Assembly (NCBI RefSeq): GCF_009905375.1
Contig: NC_133653.1
Coordinates: 55,376,996 to 55,440,995 of the forward strand
Reading direction: 5' to 3'
Source: Apium graveolens
Taxonomy: Eukaryota; Streptophyta; Magnoliopsida; Apiales; Apiaceae
DNA length: 64,000 nucleotides
Shown piece after piece: positions 9,782 through 20,800 of the stretch; position 1 is the first letter of the stretch, and every line of letters starts with the position of its first letter. Position numbers and translations under genes: made by a program. The notes beneath the pieces are model-generated. The model was not told the DNA's origin. It searched no databases and saw only the letters and a list, made by a program, of their open reading frames with translations.

Positions 9782-11359
9782 CTACAGGTGATCTATCTTG
9801 ATTTCCAGCTTCTCTTGATGACCCGACGGATGGTGAGTTTTACCGACGGAAGAGGCTGGTTGTCTCCCGACGGATAACGCAGATTGCCTCCCGACGGATG
9901 AAGCATTATGCAACTCGACAGATGTTGAGTTTTGTGCTTCATTGGTAGTGGATTTTTCTGCACTATCCTTAAATACAGTTTCTTGATCACTTTCATCATC
10001 ACTATCATCACTAACCATCTCCACATTGTCGAATTTGAGGCTCTCATGGTAATCTCCATCTTGCAGTCCTTCAATCTTTTTATCATCAAACACAACATGT
10101 ATTGATTCCACAACAATGTTGGTTCTTAGATTATAGACTCTATATGCTTTACCAATAACATATCCAACAAAAATTCCCTCATCTGCTTTAGCATCAAACT
10201 TCCCATTTTGATCAGTTTGATTTCTCAGAATATAGCACTTGCAGCCAAAGACATGAAGAAAATTTAGAGTTGGCTTCTTGTTCTTGAATAATTGATAGGG
10301 AGTCATACATCTTGCTTGATTAACCAGATAAATATTCTGAGTGTAGCATGCAGTATTTACAGCTTCAGCCAAGAAATAGGTTGGCAGTTTAGATTCTTCA
10401 AACATTGTCCTTGTAGCTTCAATAAGTGATCCGTTCTTCCTTTCCACTACTCCACTCTGTTGTGGAGTCCTTGCTGCTAAAAACTCATGCAGAATCCCAT
10501 TTTCCTCACAAAATGCTCTCATGACAGAATTCTTGAACTCAGTTCCATTGTCACTCTTGATTCTTCTAACCTTGAAATCAGGATGATTATTTACTTGCCT
10601 TATGTGATTGATGATGATTTCACTAGCCTCATCTTTAGACTTTAGGAAATATGTCCAAGAGAACTTTGAGAAATCATTTACAATTACTAGGCAAAATCTT
10701 TTCCTTGAAATGGACAACACATTGACTGGTCCAAACAAATCCATATGTAGCAATTGCAATGGTTCTTCAATTGTTGAATCAAGTTTCTTCCTGAATGATG
10801 CTTTAATCTGCTTCCCTTTTTGGCAGGCATCACACAGTCCATCCTTAGAAAACTCTACTAGAGGAATGCCTCTAACCAGTTCTTTCTTTACTAGCTCATT
10901 CATGGTCTTGAAGTTTAAATGGGATAGCTTCTTGTGCCATAGCCAACTTTCATCCTGACTTGCCTTACTGAGAACAAAAGTAACAGATTCTGTATTAGAT
11001 GAATTGAAATCTGCTAGGTACACATTTCCTTTTCTCACACCAGTGAGAACCACTTTGTTGCTTCTTTTATTAGTCACAACACAGGCTTCTGAACTGAAGG
11101 TTACTGAGTTGCCTCTATCATAAAGCTGGCTGATACTAAACAAATTGTGTTTGAGACCATCCACTAAAGCAACCTCCTCAATGATGACATTATCCTTTGA
11201 AATCAAGCCATATCCCACAGTATAACCCTTGCTGTCATCTCCAAAAGTAATACTTGGGCCAGCTCTCTCCTTGAACTCTGTGAGCAGGGTAGAATCACCA
11301 GTCATGTGTCTTGAACAACCACTATCCAAGTACCAAAGATTCTTTCTGTTTCCCTGCAC
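9782..11359 (-). CDS. Element A pol, protease and integrase segment
   Basis: A 525-codon open stretch. The aspartic protease is at the start ([14 protein letters not shown], residues about 9-22), with the DSG catalytic motif. A GAG-pre-integrase HHCC region follows (HKKLSHLNF ... LCDACQKGKQ), then the integrase core with D (HMDLFGP), D (IKSDNGTEF) and E (GVVERKNG), about residues 205-320. The C-terminal linker holds repeated SVGRQ peptides encoded by copies of the ATCCGTCGG motif (9821-9920). It begins at a non-ATG codon (GTG) because it was part of gag-pol. A frame change at its 3' end separates it from RT. Confidence 0.88.
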   Translation of the reverse strand: MQGNRKNLWYLDSGCSRHMTGDSTLLTEFKERAGPSITFGDDSKGYTVGYGLISKDNVIIEEVALVDGLKHNLFSISQLYDRGNSVTFSSEACVVTNKRSNKVVLTGVRKGNVYLADFNSSNTESVTFVLSKASQDESWLWHKKLSHLNFKTMNELVKKELVRGIPLVEFSKDGLCDACQKGKQIKASFRKKLDSTIEEPLQLLHMDLFGPVNVLSISRKRFCLVIVNDFSKFSWTYFLKSKDEASEIIINHIRQVNNHPDFKVRRIKSDNGTEFKNSVMRAFCEENGILHEFLAARTPQQSGVVERKNGSLIEATRTMFEESKLPTYFLAEAVNTACYTQNIYLVNQARCMTPYQLFKNKKPTLNFLHVFGCKCYILRNQTDQNGKFDAKADEGIFVGYVIGKAYRVYNLRTNIVVESIHVVFDDKKIEGLQDGDYHESLKFDNVEMVSDDSDDESDQETVFKDSAEKSTTNEAQNSTSVELHNASSVGRQSALSVGRQPASSVGKTHHPSGHQEKLEIKIDHL

Positions 11360-11768
11360 ACATCAAATTTGGTACCCAAGTTTCCTTGGGTCCTGCCTTG
11401 TTAGCTTTCTTTTTCTGTTTCTTAGGCTTTATCTTATTTGACATAGAGATATCAAATTCATCCTTGGTCATTTGAGTTGGGCCTTTGAAACCATTCATTA
11501 CAACATAATTATCATGCATATTATAATCAACAGGGAATGGCATGCTGTTAGTAAATATGTTATTCCAGTAAGGCATGCTAAATGGCATTTGTGGCATACT
11601 AAATGCAACATAATAAGGATTAGGTGCAAATGGCATGTTAGCAAACTGTGCATTCATATTCTGTGTAGACGTAACATTCATAGGCATGGGAGGCATGGCA
11701 TTCATGTTAGGAAAGTGAGGTGGCACAGACATGGAAGTAGGCATGGCAGATTTGCAATTAACAGACAA
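11322..11768 (-). pseudogene. Element A gag, C-terminal part
   Basis: 148 codons in the gag frame following a TAG that falls inside a zinc knuckle (C-V-stop-C-G-S-V-N-H-L-S-V-N-C). Met/Pro/Asn-rich in the middle (MSVPPHFPNMNAMPPMPMN), then a Lys-rich tail and WVP, the usual end of gag before the protease. It overlaps the protease frame by about 38 bp in a different frame, so a 1-base shift occurred near 11,350. Confidence 0.7.
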
Positions 11769-11786
11769 ATGATTTACACTACCACA

Positions 11787-12515
11787 CTAGACACAGATTT
11801 TTCTAGGAGCATATTTATCAGGTGTGTAGTTATTGTGTTTGTTAATCCCTACTTTACCATTTCTATTGTTTTTCTTTTTAGTCTCTGTTTTTACCTCAAT
11901 CTTTTCAAGTCGGTTACTTAACTGTTTGACAGTCATGTGACCAACATTAGCCTTTTTCCCTTTCTTAACTTGACTCGATTCTCCTGAAACAAAGTTCTTG
12001 AAAACAGACCCATACTTCTCATTTAGCTTAACAAGTTTGGCTTTACTGATAGGCTTACTCACAACCGACGAATGAGGATTTTCATCATTCGACGGATAAC
12101 CCTTTTTGTTATCCGACGGATGATCCTCATCATCCATCGAGTCTACAACTGTTAGCACTCCATCTACCAAATTTGGTTCTAGTTTCTCTTTGTTCTTTTT
12201 CCAGGCTGCATCACAGAAAGACTCAATTCCTTGAACTTTGGTGATTTGAGCATGGACATCCCTGGATGTTTTCAATGCCTTATTCACCTCTTGTTCACGC
12301 TCGAGCTGCTTCTTTAAAATTTCTTCTTTCTTCAAGGACTCGGTTAATTCTTCCTTGGAAATTTTACACTCAATTCTTAACTTTTCAAAATCAATGAACT
12401 GAGACTCAAGCACATTATTTCTCTCACTCAAAAACAAATTGTTTTCTTTGATTTTAGCATTTTCTTTAGTAAGAGACTTAAGTGTAACACGCAAATGATA
12501 TAACTCTGTAGACAT
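11787..12515 (-). pseudogene. Element A gag, coiled-coil middle part
   Basis: 242 codons in the same frame as the gag N-terminus, downstream of one TAA (12576-12578). A long heptad-like Glu/Lys/Leu-rich coiled coil (residues about 5-90) is followed by a Ser/Asp-rich linker in which four ATCCGACGG-type motifs fall in coding sequence (12064-12142), then a basic segment. It probably multimerises Gag, as in other Copia Gags of this type. Confidence 0.72.
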
Positions 12516-12575
12516 GTCATTTATGGCATCATTACACTCAGCTTTAGATAAATATGCAAGGTTCGTAGTAATTAC

Positions 12576-13757
12576 TTAATTACTTGAAGAACTTATTTCT
12601 GTTTCATCAGACTTGGCCATTAGGGCTAGATTAACATAACTGACATCTTCAGCTTCATCCAGACCATCAGATGCCCAATCATTTTCTTGTGTTATGAAAG
12701 CCCTTTCCTTTTGTTTGAGCGGTTCAAAGTATTTTTGCTTATAATCCACAGGCTCAAACTTTTTCTTACTGGAATCTGACTTCCTACATTCACTGGCAAA
12801 ATGCCCTTCCAAGCCACATTTGAAACATTTGAATTTTGATTTATCCACCATGTTTCTATTTGGCTTGGCTGCTCCAAAGTTATTCTTGAACTTGAGCTTG
12901 GAAAATCTCCTGGAAAGAAATGCTAGGTGTTCGTCAATGTCCTCCATGTCATCTTGGCTCAAAAAATCTTCACTTTCTACTACAATCCCATTGCCCTTGT
13001 TCTCACAGACCCTTGAAGTTGATTCAACAGCTTCCATCTTCACTTCCTTTTCTTTTTCCAACTCAGCAACTAGTGCAATGGATCCTCCTTTCTTCTTTCC
13101 TCTCTCCATCCTCTCATCTTGATCTATTTCAAGCTCATAAGTTTTCAGGATGCCATACAGTCTCTCTAAAGTAAACTCCTTATATTCTTGTGAGTTTCGT
13201 AATGAGACTGTCATTGGTTTCCATTCCTTTGGAAGAGATCTAAGGAATTTCAGATTGGAGTCTTTTGTCTGATAAACCCTTCCATGCAGCTTAAGAGCAT
13301 TTAGTAGTTTTTGGAACCTACTAAAAATGTCAGTGAGAGACTCACTTTCTTCATTATGAAAACACTCATATTGCTGAATCAGGAGCTGCATCTTGTTTTC
13401 TCTAACTTGCTCAGTGCCATCACATATGATCTGTATTGTATCCCAAACATCCTTGGCAGTTTTGCAGTTGATAATGTTGTCAAACATATCTCCATCAACT
13501 CCATTAAATAGGATATTCATGGCCTTTTTATCCTTCCTGACTCGTTCAATGTCAAGATCAGACCATTCATGCTTTGGCTTGGGGACTGATGGCTCATTTC
13601 CTGTTACAGCTCTCATTCGAACATGAGGGCCTCTTTCTATGCAGTCAACATAGGCCTCATCTTGAGAAAGCAAATGAAGATGCATCTTTACCTTCCAATG
13701 ATGGTAATTATCTTTATCCAGAAAAGGGATCTTGACTCCAACATCCTTCTTGTTCAT
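12576..13757 (-). CDS. Element A gag, UBN2 domain and first zinc knuckle
   Basis: 393 aa from an ATG at 13757, shortly inside the PBS. Residues about 10-215 match the UBN2 / retrotran_gag pattern (PFLDKDNYHHWKVKMHLHL, then DVWDTIQIICDGTEQVRENK). A CCHC knuckle follows (CFKCGLEGHFASECRK, about residue 310) for RNA binding. Gag forms the particle and packages element RNA. The frame continues past the TAA into 12515-11322, so the native Gag was longer. Confidence 0.88.
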   Translation of the reverse strand: MNKKDVGVKIPFLDKDNYHHWKVKMHLHLLSQDEAYVDCIERGPHVRMRAVTGNEPSVPKPKHEWSDLDIERVRKDKKAMNILFNGVDGDMFDNIINCKTAKDVWDTIQIICDGTEQVRENKMQLLIQQYECFHNEESESLTDIFSRFQKLLNALKLHGRVYQTKDSNLKFLRSLPKEWKPMTVSLRNSQEYKEFTLERLYGILKTYELEIDQDERMERGKKKGGSIALVAELEKEKEVKMEAVESTSRVCENKGNGIVVESEDFLSQDDMEDIDEHLAFLSRRFSKLKFKNNFGAAKPNRNMVDKSKFKCFKCGLEGHFASECRKSDSSKKKFEPVDYKQKYFEPLKQKERAFITQENDWASDGLDEAEDVSYVNLALMAKSDETEISSSSN

Positions 13758-13804
13758 CTTGCTGTATTGTTCTTATCTTTAAACTCTTTATAAGTTAAGA
13801 GCTT

Positions 13805-13816
13805 GCTCTGATACCA
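13805..13816 (-). other. Primer binding site of element A
   Basis: Minus-strand TGGTATCAGAGC, complementary to the 3' end of initiator tRNA-Met, two bases inside the 5' LTR. It primes first-strand cDNA synthesis. Confidence 0.9.
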
Positions 13817-13818
13817 AT

Positions 13819-14864
13819 TGTTAGTCCCTTAACAATATGACAAGAATTACAGAAAGGGGGTTGAATGGAATTCTTGAAACTTTTTCTTGAGATAAAAATG
13901 TTCTAACTCGAATATATGTATAAGTGTGTATTGATTAGCACAATACGAAATAGTTATTTAAATGAATCAAAACACAAGTAATTAAGGACAAGAGTCTTTA
14001 AAAACTTTCTGGTGGATTTTAATGATTCCACCAGAGATATATATTATATATCGAGAGAACCCTGTGTGCAAAATGCTCACAGCTGCTTACAACAATTGAA
14101 CAACTAAGAATACAGAGAAATGCTAAGAATTCTGCTTACAAATGTTTCTCTATTGTATCGTAGATTCGATGGTTTCTTCGTTGCTACTTCTTGGTTTATA
14201 TATCACCAAGATTACAAATTAATGAGACAGGATAATAAAACAAAACAATCTAGTCTATTACAATGCTACTTCATTACTCTATTCTACCATCTTTGAATAT
14301 CTTCATAATAACATGGAAATGGCAATGCTTCTTTGTTTTCGAAAACCCAGTTGAATAGGCTACCACATTCCATTTGCATCTACTCGACGCATGTGACTGT
14401 GTTGTCACTGTCAACAGATATTTGAATTCTTTATCCGTCGGGTTCATGATCATCCGTCGAGTTATTGATCATCCGTCGGGTTGTCTAGTTGATCATCCGT
14501 CGACTTTATTGTAGTTTATCCGTCGGGTAGCAATCTGGCACTTGACTTCATTTCATTTATGCAGAATTACAAGACATCATCTATGTACAATTAATCAACC
14601 TATTCTGCATATCTAGTTAAAGTCAACATGACTTGAATACTACTTACAGAATCTATACAATGGTGTATGCAGGAATATGCTACAGACTTATTGTTACATA
14701 AGCTACTCACTCGATGGATAATAAGTCATCATCCGTCGAGACTATAATGAGTCATCCGTCAGGACTATAAATCTTATCTGTCGAGTGCTACATAATTTCA
14801 CTAAGTAAAATCTACCAAGATGTTTTGTTCATGAAATCATCAAGTACACAACATATACACAACA
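13819..14864 (-). repeat. 5' LTR of element A
   Basis: Minus-strand U3-R-U5. TATATAAA (14195-14202) is the likely TATA box. The nine ATCCGTCGG-like motifs (about 14431-14790) lie 230-590 bp upstream of it, in U3. Some copies read TCTGTCG or TCGATGG, as expected from deamination at their CpGs. Confidence 0.92.
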
Positions 14865-14869
14865 AAGAG

Positions 14870-15132
14870 CTATAGGTTTTTATTGTGATATATAAAAGCC
14901 ATTATTTTGATAGCTTATAATTTTATTGGATTTATCATTTTGGAACTTTGAATATTCGTTCAAAGGTATAAACAACCCGTTGCGGTTTAATTTCTCAATA
15001 TAAGAATTACTCTGTGAAATCTCGTGTGTTTGTCTAATTCATTTTAAAGTTTCAATTTTCGTTGCATTAATAGTTGTAAAACAAAGAACATACATTCACT
15101 CCCCCCTCTGTAAATACCTTTTGGACCTAACA
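14870..15132 (+). repeat. 3' LTR of element H, second part
   Basis: Continuation of 410-1696 after element A, ending ...CCTAACA. The next bases AGAGT (15133-15137) would be the target duplication, but the partner lies outside the window. Confidence 0.6.
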
Positions 15133-15176
15133 AGAGTGTTATTAGAGTTGACGCAATAAGCAATATAATAACTTAT

Positions 15177-15884
15177 TAAGAGCATATCCAAAAGACACTT
15201 TATCTCAACTATAAAAATAATCTAAAATATTGATTCTTAATGATTTAATTTAAGTTCATCTCCAACATTCCTTTCTATATTCACTCTTTATTTAATTTTT
15301 TATTATAAAATAAAATTCAAATTTATATGAGACAAAAGATAGTGGTAGAGAAAAAGTGATTGTTTTGATTAATATGTAGTATATTAGTTAAGAGTAGGAT
15401 TTTGGTTCTTAAAATGAGAGAGAGAAAAAACCCTCTTAGGGCATCTCCAAGAAACTCCTAAATGAGCTCCTAAAGTTATTATTTAAGGAGGATGCAAGAA
15501 AATTCAAGTCCAACAAACTCCTAATACTTCTTCAAAATTTTAAGAGACATCATTTCCTCTCTATACTTAAGCGTCTCTCTCCTCTCCCTACTCCATTTTT
15601 TAATAATATTAATCATTATCTTTCGACTATCAATCAATTTTCCATTTCTTTCTTACAATTCTATAAGTATATTTAATAATAAAATTTAACTTAAGAGGCA
15701 TGAATATATATGTTGTTGAAGATGATGAGTAAATTTGTATCTTAAATCAGTAGAAGGCAATTAAATATAATATTTTTTTAAAAAAATTTAGGAGCTTTTT
15801 GGAGTTGCTCTTAGTGATTTTAAGAGCCTATGAGAGAAAAAAAAACATTCATCTCACTCCTCAAATTTGAAGTTAAGAGCCAAC
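15177..15884. mobile_element. Tourist-like MITE 2 (interrupted, right end unclear)
   Basis: Begins TTA then AGAGCATATCCAA and shares internal blocks (AAAATATTGA-TCTTA, a CTATATTCACTC-like block, ending GTTAAGAGC) with MITE 3. MITE 1 is inserted in it. The right terminal repeat is missing or was displaced by MITE 3. Confidence 0.4.
15439..15810. mobile_element. Tourist-like MITE 1 with TTA target duplication
   Basis: Terminal repeats GGGCATCTCCAA ... TTGGAGTTGCTC, extended by a shared CTCCTAAA block, are flanked by TTA at 15436-15438 and 15811-15813. TTA duplications are characteristic of PIF/Harbinger elements. No coding capacity. Confidence 0.65.
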
Positions 15885-15887
15885 TTA

Positions 15888-16299
15888 TGAGCAACTCCAA
15901 CAATGACTCTATACAAGCTTCTTAGAGCAAATTTAGCAGTGTCTTAGTTAGTTCTTTAAAAATATTATAAAATATTGAATCTTAGAGATTTATGACATCA
16001 TTTTGTATATCATTTTCTATTGCAACTACAACAATAATCTCTATACTCACTCCTTATCATTATTCTAATAAAAAATTGGAAAAAGATTGACAAACAGAGA
16101 GAGAGAGAGAGAGAGAGAAATTGGATGAATTATTATAAATATAACTTAAGAGTGCATTATTTGTGACTCTTAAAAATAAATAAGGACGAGAGACTCCAGT
16201 GATTTGAGGAGCCACTAAGAGTCCGTTGGAGTTGAAATTTTATTGTTTTTTTTATATTTTGAGTTAAGAGCTTAAATAAAAAGACTGTTGGACTTGCTC
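15888..16299. mobile_element. Tourist-like MITE 3 with TTA target duplication
   Basis: Terminal repeats GAGCAACTCCAACA ... TGTTGGACTTGCTC are flanked by TTA (15885-15887, 16300-16302). It contains an AG microsatellite (about 16095-16118). Non-coding, related to MITE 2. Confidence 0.6.
16095..16118. repeat. (AG)n microsatellite
   Basis: About 12 AG units inside MITE 3. Confidence 0.9.
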
Positions 16300-16508
16300 T
16301 TAGTCAATTTTTATAGATTTTGAAGCTCAAATGAACTACAACATGCTATTTGTCCCTCAACAAAAATAGTAATCTTTTTCTTGAATTGTAAAAGCCTTGG
16401 TCTGAGCTTCACTGGGTGTTTAATGGTATAAACTCTATTTTTATTTTTTAAATTAATTGAAATGACGTGCAATGCGCAGTGGAATCTAAATTTTAATGTT
16501 TCAAGTTT

Positions 16509-16767
16509 TGTTGGCATTATTACTTAAATTTCCAGCTAGCATTACACTTTATACTTTCTCCTTATTCAGTTTATTAGCTGTATAGTTAGAATAGCAGATT
16601 TTCCCGCCAAATGTAGTTCTTGGAACCTATTTAAACTCTTCACTTGTACAATATATGTTCAATCAGTTCAATACAATTTGTACATTCTGCACAACAATTA
16701 TCTCTCTAGATTCTCATCTCTAATATAGTACATATATACACATACTTACATACTTACAAGTTTCACA
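16509..16767 (+). repeat. 5' LTR of element E
   Basis: TGTTGGCATT ... AAGTTTCACA, 259 bp, with a TATTTAAA box near 16628-16635. It aligns with 39500-39721 plus 40288-40313. A Met-type PBS follows (TGGTATCAGAG at 16768). Confidence 0.85.
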
Positions 16768-17200
16768 TGGTATCAGAGTAAGACGATCTCTGTAATCTCA
16801 TCTCGATGTTGCTCTCAGGCTACTGTGTTTCATCAATGGTGTTGCGGTCTCTTTCTATCGACATGGTTTGATTTTTCCTACAATAATATATATTTTTTAT
16901 ACTCTAAATCTCATTTCGATACTTTTATGTGATTTTGATTTCTTATACTTGCCTTATATATGTAATTTACTCAAATTCATCTGTGTATCATTTCTATAAT
17001 AATGTTAATTGTGTTGTTCTATCTTTTCTGTTGAGTTTTACATTGATTTGTGACTCATTTGTCTACTTTTAACTCAGTGTTTCATCTTTAATCATTTACT
17101 CAGTTTCTTTATAAAAGCCTAGCAGATTTCTTACAAATTTATATTCTCTTATTTTTGCACATCATCTGTTTGATAATTTGAATGATTCACTTAATACTCA

Positions 17201-17866
17201 ATGACTACTGCTAGTATTCACACTCATGGCACTACTTCCACTGAAAATACCAATTCAACTCATAACACTCATTCTCAAAATGAACGAAATCACATTAATC
17301 ACTCTCAGACCTTTCACTCTAATCATTTTAACTATGAAAATCCATTGTATTTACAAACTTCAGATAGTCATGGAATGAAGTTTGTCAGCGATGTTTTTCT
17401 ACGACACTTATTTTGGTAATTGGAAGAATTCATGATTATTGCATTATCTGCTAGAAATAAACTTTATTTTGTTGACAGATCTTTGCCTAAACCTGCAATA
17501 AATTCTCCATTCTATAAGAGTTGGTCAAGATTTAATGATATGGTCATTTCTTGGATTCTTGGCGCTTTATCCGAATCCATTGGTAGAAGTGTTATATACC
17601 CTACATTAGGCTACCAGATGTGGCTAGAACTTGAAGAGTCTTCTGGAATTTTCAATGAAGCACAATTGTTTAATCTTCATAAAGAATTAACTGAAACTTG
17701 TCAGGGAAACAGTAATATCTCCACCTATTTCACCAAAATCAAGATGTTATGGGATGACATTGACTTTTTATACTTGATGTATATTTGTACTTGTGGTTTT
17801 TCTTGTGGCGCAACACAGAAAATTACTCATTTTTAGCAGGATCAGAGAGTTATCCAATTTTTCATG
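17201..17866 (+). pseudogene. Element E gag, N-terminal part (decayed, interrupted)
   Basis: An Asn/His/Ser-rich N-terminus (from ATG 17201) leads into the Copia gag core: NKLYFVDRSLPKP, SRFNDMVISWILGALS, MWLELEESSG, ELTETCQGNSNISTYFTKIK, with stops at 17417 and 17834. This is the gag pattern of Ale/Retrofit-type elements, with the CGATQKI block near the end. Element F breaks it after 17866; the rest is at 29508-29997. Confidence 0.72.
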
Positions 17867-17891
17867 TGTAACATCCCACATCGAGGAGATT

Positions 17892-20800
17892 TATAACGAC
17901 TCGTGTATTTTTGAATTATTTAAATATATAATTGTGGAAGTATTAATTAAATTAAACATGTGTTCTGGTTTTGATAGCAGTGTGTTGATATATACTATTT
18001 GCCTGTGATTTATTGGTGTAAAAGATTGGAATGTGTAGTTGAAAATTGAGTTATATTGTTCTGCTTTATTTTAAAAGGTGATTTTATTACAATTTTAAAT
18101 CCGTAAATATTTGGATTGTCTCTAAAAATTAGTTTTATGATTTTATAATTTCAATAATTATTTTTAGGATTTTATAAAATTGAGATATCAATATTTCATT
18201 AATTATTTAGCCCTGAGTGATTTTCTGATTGTAATTATTTGTAAAATCTGTATTTAATTTTCGAATTCTTCAAAAATTATGAAACTCATATTTTTTAAGT
18301 TTGGGATATTTTGAGAATTTTAAAATTATTTTGGAAATTTTCGGGATTTATTTCACCCGCATGTTAATTCCTTTATGTGTTAAAAGTGGGTATAATTTGC
18401 GTTTCAGAAATTATTCTAAAATTACGAAATTCATGTTTTTATAAACTTCGGGATATTTTTAATATTTTAAAAATATTTTCGTAATTTTCTGAATTTGTTT
18501 TAAGTGCAGCTTGGTTCGTTAATTGTGAAATGCGGGTATGAGTCGCCTTTCAAAAAATACTTTTAAAATTATGGAAAATTTATTTTTAATAACTTTGAAT
18601 TATTTGTGATATTTTAAAATTAATTTGAAATTTTTCGGAATTATTTTTATTCGCGCAATAGTTCGTTAAATTGCAAAAGGGGATCAAATAAGGCTGTCAG
18701 AAATGGGAAAAAGGGATGTGTGGCAAGATTTTGGTTATCTCCCAGATACATGTCAATTGCTGGTTGTTACAGGGGAGTAGAAAAAGAAATAAAATACAAA
18801 AAAAATGAGGTTGTTCACCCCTGTTCTGCTCTCTCCTCGCAACAATCTTTCTCCCCCCCTGCAACTGTGTTTCTCCCTCTCTCGGTGAATTCCGCCGCCT
18901 GGTGTTTTTGTTTTTCGGCGACTATTCGCCGCCGCCTCTGTTACCGCCGTTCCAGTTTCCGGCAAGGTGACTGCAGCGCGTTATGTGTGCGATTATGTGT
19001 GTATTATGTGTAATTGATGTGTATACAGATGTGTATGTAATTATTGGCTGATGTGCCCCTGTTTTGCCGCCTGTCCTTATCTCTTCCGGTGCCGCCGGTT
19101 TCTTTCCGGTGAGGCGGCCGGAGGAAGCTATGCATGTATCCTGTTCTTGTGGTTCCACAGATGTTAATTTAATTTTTAACTGCCTTATTTTCTGCAGGAA
19201 AATAATTGAGAAATATTTGTGAAATAAAATATTTTTATTGTACGGGAATAAATTGTACTAATCGAGGAAATTCGTGAAGGAAGTTCGATATAATCGAAAA
19301 CCCGCGAATTTTATCGCCTTCGGCGATGAGTTTCGGCGAGCCGACGGTAGACGGTGATGAATCATTTCTGAGTCCTACGAATAATAATAATTAATAACTA
19401 AAATTATATCGGTGATTAGGATTTGTGAGTTGTGATGGGTTGTTGTATTTTAATTGGATTGTTGTTGTGGATTTGACGTCGATTTTGTTTCGACGGGTAG
19501 TCCGATAAACATAGGAGACGCTGCCCGATTTCCGGGAAATTAACTATGGAAATGCGGGAGCGTATCCGGTAATTATCGGGACGTCGAGTGAACATATATA
19601 TACTTATACTTTATGCGAACTTGATTGTATGCTGTGGTAAATGTTCTGTCCAAAACTCAGTAACCCTAATTTCGTAAAATGACAAGTATAACTATTTTCT
19701 GCAAACGAACACTGAACTAATTTCAAGAACGTGAACTCTAATTGTGGTTTGTGTTATTATAATATGAATGATTACAAGTCGAAATATGCTATCGTATGGG
19801 TAGGTGATTAGCGAGGATATGTCAAGCATAACTGGGTATCTAACATAGAGTATTTTGACCCTGTAGGTTCTAGTCGGAAAACCGAAAGTGGACAATGGAC
19901 TAGAGATAACCTAGTGGTCAGTCGACGAGCTCAGTAGAGTTTCAACAGAAAAACCTGAGTGTCGAAGTCGAATCCAATGGGATCTAATGGTTGGACGTTA
20001 AAGCCTGAGCGACAGACTCGGCTCAGAATTGATCAGTAATAGTTGTAAAGCCCTGTAAGGCAAGTACTTCTGAACTTTTCTTCAAGATATATTGCAAATA
20101 TATTTTCGAACTATTTCATAACATGTCGCTACTATTCAAAATAACCCCTGTTTTATATTGCAAGTGTTATAAACAATTTACCCTTGAACCCTGATTTTTC
20201 TTGATCTTGGTCGTAAGCCTTATTCTTTGTAAACCATCTTTTCTTGATCATCAGATACCAAATCACACAAATACGATACTACTCCCCAAATGTATAACTA
20301 CCAAACACCAAACACTGGAACAAAATTGTTTGAAAACACATAAACTTTTATACTCCGACCATTCTTTATAACGTCAAAGAACTATAGCTTGAAAAAAAAT
20401 CATTATTTATCTAATACCTGATCCTTTTACAGACTGAAAACTGTTTCTTATACATACCCTGATATACTCTTGAGGTATCCATGAGTTTCCTTACGTTCTT
20501 ATTCAAGTGTTTAACCACTATTGATTATGATCTTGTTTTATCGAATTATATTGTTTATCATATTGAACTGCTTTAGAATTGGATAGTTTTTTTATATATA
20601 TGTGGACCAGATTCGTGGTCAGACCATATCAATGGTCAAGTTAGGCCAATTTGTGCCTTGGATCCAGTAATTAGAGCAGTGATGTGTCCTTTGCTCCGGG
20701 TTAGTGTGTGACTGATCAGCAGCCTAACCTTGGTTTTAAAACTTAAAATGAATATCCAATTCTAACGATTGTTAACAATAAACTTGATTCTTCTGAATCA

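Larger units (their letters stand above)
1697..14864 (-). mobile_element. Complete Copia element A with a large accessory ORF (about 13.2 kb)
   Basis: Two TG...CA LTRs of about 1046 bp (1697-2743 and 13819-14864) are flanked by the target duplication AAGAG (1692-1696, 14865-14869). Read on the minus strand the order is LTR, Met-type PBS, gag, PR, IN, RT, RNase H, spacer, accessory ORF, PPT (2744-2752), LTR. It is inserted in the LTR of H. Over the first 215 bp the LTRs differ at about 6 sites by eye, so it is not a new insertion. Stops and frameshifts in gag, pol and the accessory ORF make it defective. The extra gene after pol and the gag type recall Sirevirus-like Copia elements. Confidence 0.92.

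Noticed and set aside
11472..11921. 149-aa plus-strand ORF
   Set aside because: Antisense shadow of the Met-rich gag tail of element A (His/Arg-rich by reverse complement).
12820..13174. Plus-strand ORFs of 84-100 aa
   Set aside because: Antisense to the UBN2/knuckle region of gag in element A.
16768..16785. TGGTATCAGAG sequences considered as tRNA gene pieces
   Set aside because: They are primer binding sites next to LTRs (also at 13805, 21229, 38534 and 49550); no cloverleaf is present.
18720..19013. 97-aa ORF, with similar ORFs at 27894-28154 and 27994-28197
   Set aside because: They lie in the GC-rich non-coding block of the D LTRs and have no domain; the frames differ between the two LTRs.
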